Shown here piece after piece: positions 56,019-64,000 of a DNA stretch of 64,000 nucleotides; within the stretch, counting starts at the first letter, position 1; each line of letters begins with the position of its first letter. Made by a program: the position numbers and the translations under genes. This DNA comes from Rhabditoides inermis (Eukaryota; Nematoda; Chromadorea; Rhabditida; Rhabditidae), in the NCBI GenBank assembly GCA_963966185.1, contig CAWZYM010000020.1, positions 1,590,001 to 1,654,000 on the forward strand, given 5' to 3'. The notes beneath the pieces are model-generated. The model ran no database searches. It worked only from the letters and a program-made list of their open reading frames with translations, and was not told the origin of the DNA.

Positions 56019-58999
56019 TCATAGATGTGCCTCCTCGGGCTGCGCCTCCACACAGTGCTTGTTCATGAGCAGAGCGGCGAGCACGGACAGCACCTGCAAG
56101 GGACAGGGGGTGGGTATGAAGGGGGACATGCACCCACCGCCACCGCCACTCCCGCCACAATGGCAGCCGTCTCGGCACTCCGCGGCGCCAGCAGCAGCAG
56201 CTGCGCGTTCGACACCTCGTATCTACTCTCAGTCCACGTAGAGTAGTACGAGTCCAGCGTCAGGTTCACTGCAACGCCCTCCCCCTCTCATCCAAATCAC
56301 TGTCACTCACCAAACTCGCGTTCTCCCTTCTTTCGCATCAGCCCCGGGGACACGGCCTCTGTGAGGAAGACTCCAGACCGAATGCACGCAGTCCAGTTGG
56401 CAGCGCGGTTCTCCAGCCAACTGTACTTCCACACCTGCAACACGTGGTTGAGTGGAGGGGCGAAGGGGGTGTGCTACCGTCTGTCCCCTGTCCATGTCGG
56501 CACACGCCTCCTCCGTGTCCACGTTCCCAGTGTGCGCACGCGAACCACACAACAGTTGCAGCAGCTGGTACACCACCTCAACACATCCACCTCGCCATGC
56601 AGTCCCCTCACTCACTCTCCACTCACCTGCCTCACCGGAGAGTCGCCGTTCACACCCACGTACGTGTACTTGGCTGAAACACAGCGCATCCCATCCATTC
56701 CTCCTCCTCCTTCACTCACGCAGTCTCAGCTCGTCTCCCTGTTGTTTGTCGGTCGGCAGTCGGAACAGTCCTCTGAGCAGATCGCAGTCGGCCCACGAGC
56801 GAGCCGCCACCACACAATCCAACAGAGACGACACCTGGGGACAGGGGTTGAGAAAGAAGGAGCAGGCAAGTCGACTCACGAGCTTCTTATCCACCTTCAC
56901 GCTCGCCTTCTTCATTCCGATCCAGTCGGCAGCCGAGGCGGCGATGGCGTCTGCGGCCGCGACTATCGCACCCTCCATAGCAGCCTTATCCTTCCCCGAA
57001 TACTCTCGTTGATCGGCAGGCGAATCAAGGCGCCTACAAACCCCTACACCAATGACTCTAGCCATACGCGTACCTGTCTTGGAAGGCTGCCTTCCACGGG
57101 GTGAGCACCATGGCGGGGATGGATCGATTGAGTCTGAGGAAGGAGTGTGCGGCGGCGGGCGGCAGCTGTCCGTCCGTGTGCATGTGCAGGCGCAGCGAGT
57201 GGTTGGCGAGCGCGTCCCTGGCAGACGCCGCCAGCCCCTCCACTACTCCCTTCGCAGCCGCCCAGCTCTCCCTGTCCACTAGTCCGTGCACGTCTCCGGC
57301 CGCACCTCAACACAACACTCTCTCCTCCATCCACCCTCGCTTCCTCACCAATGTGCTGCACCTCGATCAGTCCGTCCAGCTGATTCAGATCGATGTTCTC
57401 CTTCGAGTCCACTTCCTCATTGCGCACGCCCGGGAACTCCTCATGCGTCATGTCCCACGCAGTGCGCCCGCTGCCAATGTAGTCGAACACTTCCTGAAAG
57501 CACCGCGTTCCTGTGTCTGCCGTCATCCAACACTCGACTCACTCCGTGGAAGAACGACACGAGAACAGAGCGGTTGGAGTTGGCACTCGCAGCCATCATC
57601 TGAAACCAGACCACTATCGTCATTCGTCCTCTACACGCTCCCCCTTGTCCCACCTCCTTCTCCTTGTTGCCGAGTGCATTGGCTGCAGCGATGAGAGTGA
57701 CGATGGAAGTGAGCGAAGAGAGATCTCCGGGAGACTCCTCAGGCATCAATGACAGACTGTCCATCTAAAACGAGACATTCATGGAAGAATGTGGCGGAAG
57801 ATAACATACCCGGGTAGCGAGGAGGAGATAGCGAGTCGAGCTCTCTCGTCCTTTCTTGTACTGAACCGGTGGCAACGATGCGAATACGTTGTAGTCTCCC
57901 AAAGGATCGCAGAACGCCTGCGGGCTGTAATCAAACAATTACAATGGGGACTATAACAAAATGTAACCTGAAAGTATGGATAGTTTCGAATCCCAGGTCG
58001 TTCCTGCGCAGACACATGCGAGAGTTCCCGGCGCCGCTGTTGAATGCATGCAGACGGATGGCACACAGAGGCATCGTAGCCGCGCCCCCACTCGCAGACG
58101 GGGTGTTGTAGCGAGAGATACACTGCATCACACACCAACGTCAATTCCCCCGGTCCTCTCATGCTCCCACTCACCGCTCGCACCGAATCCACGTTGCTGT
58201 TATTGGTGAGCTTGACGATGGGCTTGTTCCAATCGGTGAAGCGCACTCCGTACTCGAGCATGGCTCCCTCCGCATTCCACTGCGTCGAGCACGCCGCCTC
58301 CTCGTATAGACCTAGATGAGAGAGATGGGAAGGAAACAGACGAATGGTCGACTGACTGCTGGCTGCGTTGGGACAGGCGGCCTCGTGACTGCGCTTGCCC
58401 ACGCCGGGAGGGCCGTCGACGAGGAGGACACCAGAGATGCAGGGCGAGGAGCGCAGCCAATCCACACTCGGCCTCAACATCATCATAGGAGAAGAACACA
58501 AGGCTGCACTCCACTCACCCGTCCAGTAGTTCCCATCGCAGCAGCACCACGAAGCGCTGCTCGTCGTAATCGGGGAACCTACATATGTCATATCATCCAT
58601 ACTCTCTCTGTCCCTCCTCCACTCGCACCTGTCCTTCCAGCACAGCTTCATCTCCTCGATCCCCTTCGCGTCTCCCACTTCCATCAACACTCCCACCGAT
58701 CCAGACCGGGCAGCTGAACAGAAAGCATTGTATGACGAGAAATACGGAGAGTGAAAGAGAGGGGAGGGAGAGAGGAAAAAAGGGAGAATACTCACACTGG
58801 CATCCCATCTGATGTGTGGCGTTGAATAGTCGGTAGCAGTAGCGTGGCTCGGGTGCGAGAGTGAGGTGCACTCTGTCGGCGGGAGAGAACGAGATGCCCC
58901 AGCATCTACCCGCATTCAACACTCAAAACAAATCATTCTCGCATTCATATTCGAAAACAAATTCGACAAACCTCCGATAAGGAGAATAATCCAGATCAT
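56019..58999 (-). CDS. NCSTN: Nicastrin, gamma-secretase subunit
   Basis: Type I membrane glycoprotein that gates substrates into gamma-secretase (Notch, APP). The first exon is a short signal peptide, MIWIILLIGGL (ATG 58999). Next comes the conserved CYRLFNATHQMGCQ, then a PCxLxP-like region (WNAEGAMLEYGVRFTDWNKP, MPLCAIRLHAFNSGAGNSR) and CDPLGDYNVFASLPP. The peptidase-like lobe has VLVSFFHG followed by the family signature EVFDYIGSGRTAWDM, with the gatekeeper Glu and DYIGS kept. Further on are LDSYYSTWTESRYEVSNAQL before the single membrane helix (TAAIVAGVAVAVLSVLAALL) and the tail MNKHCVEAQPEEAHL, TGA at 56021-56019. The first-exon donor (TTT|GTCGAA) is weak and inferred from frame. Lies 274 nt downstream of the EPRS stop and 239 nt upstream of COA6, all on one strand. 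Confidence 0.92.
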
Positions 59000-59273
59000 T
59001 GTGTATGCCTCCGCCCGACTAACAATACATAAATAGTTGAACCAGTCTCAAACACATTAATGAAAATAAATATTCAATCGGCAAAGAAGATACAAGGCGT
59101 AGGTTACAAACCCTTTCCAATTAATTCCACTGAATAATTAACAAAATGTAAATATTTTATTACTAGTCTATAAAATATTGATTAACTTTAACAGAACAAA
59201 ACACCGGTCCCTAAAAAACATTCAAAAACAAAACAAAAACAACAATCGATTGATAACGTATGTTTCTGGGTAA

Positions 59274-64000
<4,727 letters not shown>

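Noticed and set aside
57779..58915. Long minus-strand open frame overlapping nicastrin exons
   Set aside because: Nicastrin motifs (CYRLFNATHQMGCQ and others) lie in other frames; this one runs through introns and has no recognisable domain.

Overview
The window is a stretch of animal nuclear chromosome. All larger genes are split into many exons by very short introns (commonly about 35-60 nt, one of only 29 nt) with GTGAGT/GTACGT/GTAAGT donors and TTTCAG/TTGCAG acceptors. The gene set is bilaterian: Trio, a LIM-homeobox factor of the Lhx1/5 class, semaphorin, kainate-type glutamate receptor, nicastrin, Rod and Sin3. Many start codons lie a few bases downstream of a splice-acceptor-like AG, and several same-strand genes are packed close together. 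This suggests a small-genome invertebrate with spliced-leader trans-splicing and operon-like gene clusters. The species cannot be named from sequence alone. The fused Glu-Pro-tRNA synthetase, recalled as split in Caenorhabditis, argues against that genus.

Layout. 1-4216 (-): N-terminal part of Trio (CRAL-TRIO plus spectrin repeats), with a dead RTE-type retroelement antisense in one intron. 5569-13452 (+): PSME3IP1/NIP30-like protein, mRNA cap guanine-N7 methyltransferase, and the Lhx1/5 gene. A downstream block rich in octamer and homeodomain-type sites follows. 14693-15477 (+): dCMP deaminase. 16297-16871 (+): a small unrecognised gene. 17143-21517 (-): Sin3. 22580-24206 (+): a Rec114-like meiotic factor with many SQ sites. 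25142-25777 (+): a small orphan gene followed by an array of fifteen TGTCAT words. 26519-29802 (-): transmembrane semaphorin. 31575-34205 (-): Acinus. 34854-44558 (+): Rod/KNTC1, carrying a tRNA-Pro gene and a tRNA-like relic in its introns. 44711-48858 (-): kainate-type receptor. 49560-50211 (-): a small tail-anchored protein. 51347-53253 (+): an unrecognised multipass membrane protein. 53406-64000 (-): PRORP, COA6, nicastrin and EPRS, transcribed in the order EPRS, nicastrin, COA6, PRORP.

Functional themes are mostly housekeeping: mRNA capping and splicing accessory factors, chromatin repression, nucleotide metabolism, mitochondrial assembly and tRNA processing, aminoacylation, and the spindle checkpoint. 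Neural or developmental genes are interspersed (Trio, Lhx1/5, semaphorin, glutamate receptor, nicastrin). Long GA/CT microsatellites sit repeatedly in introns and gaps. The most interesting items are the COA6-PRORP pair, whose downstream cistron has no AUG of its own; the SQ-rich Rec114-like gene; the strand-biased TGTCAT array; the seven-WHEP EPRS linker; and the 29-nt intron. Gene models were joined by eye from reading frames and splice motifs, so individual exon edges may be off by a few bases.
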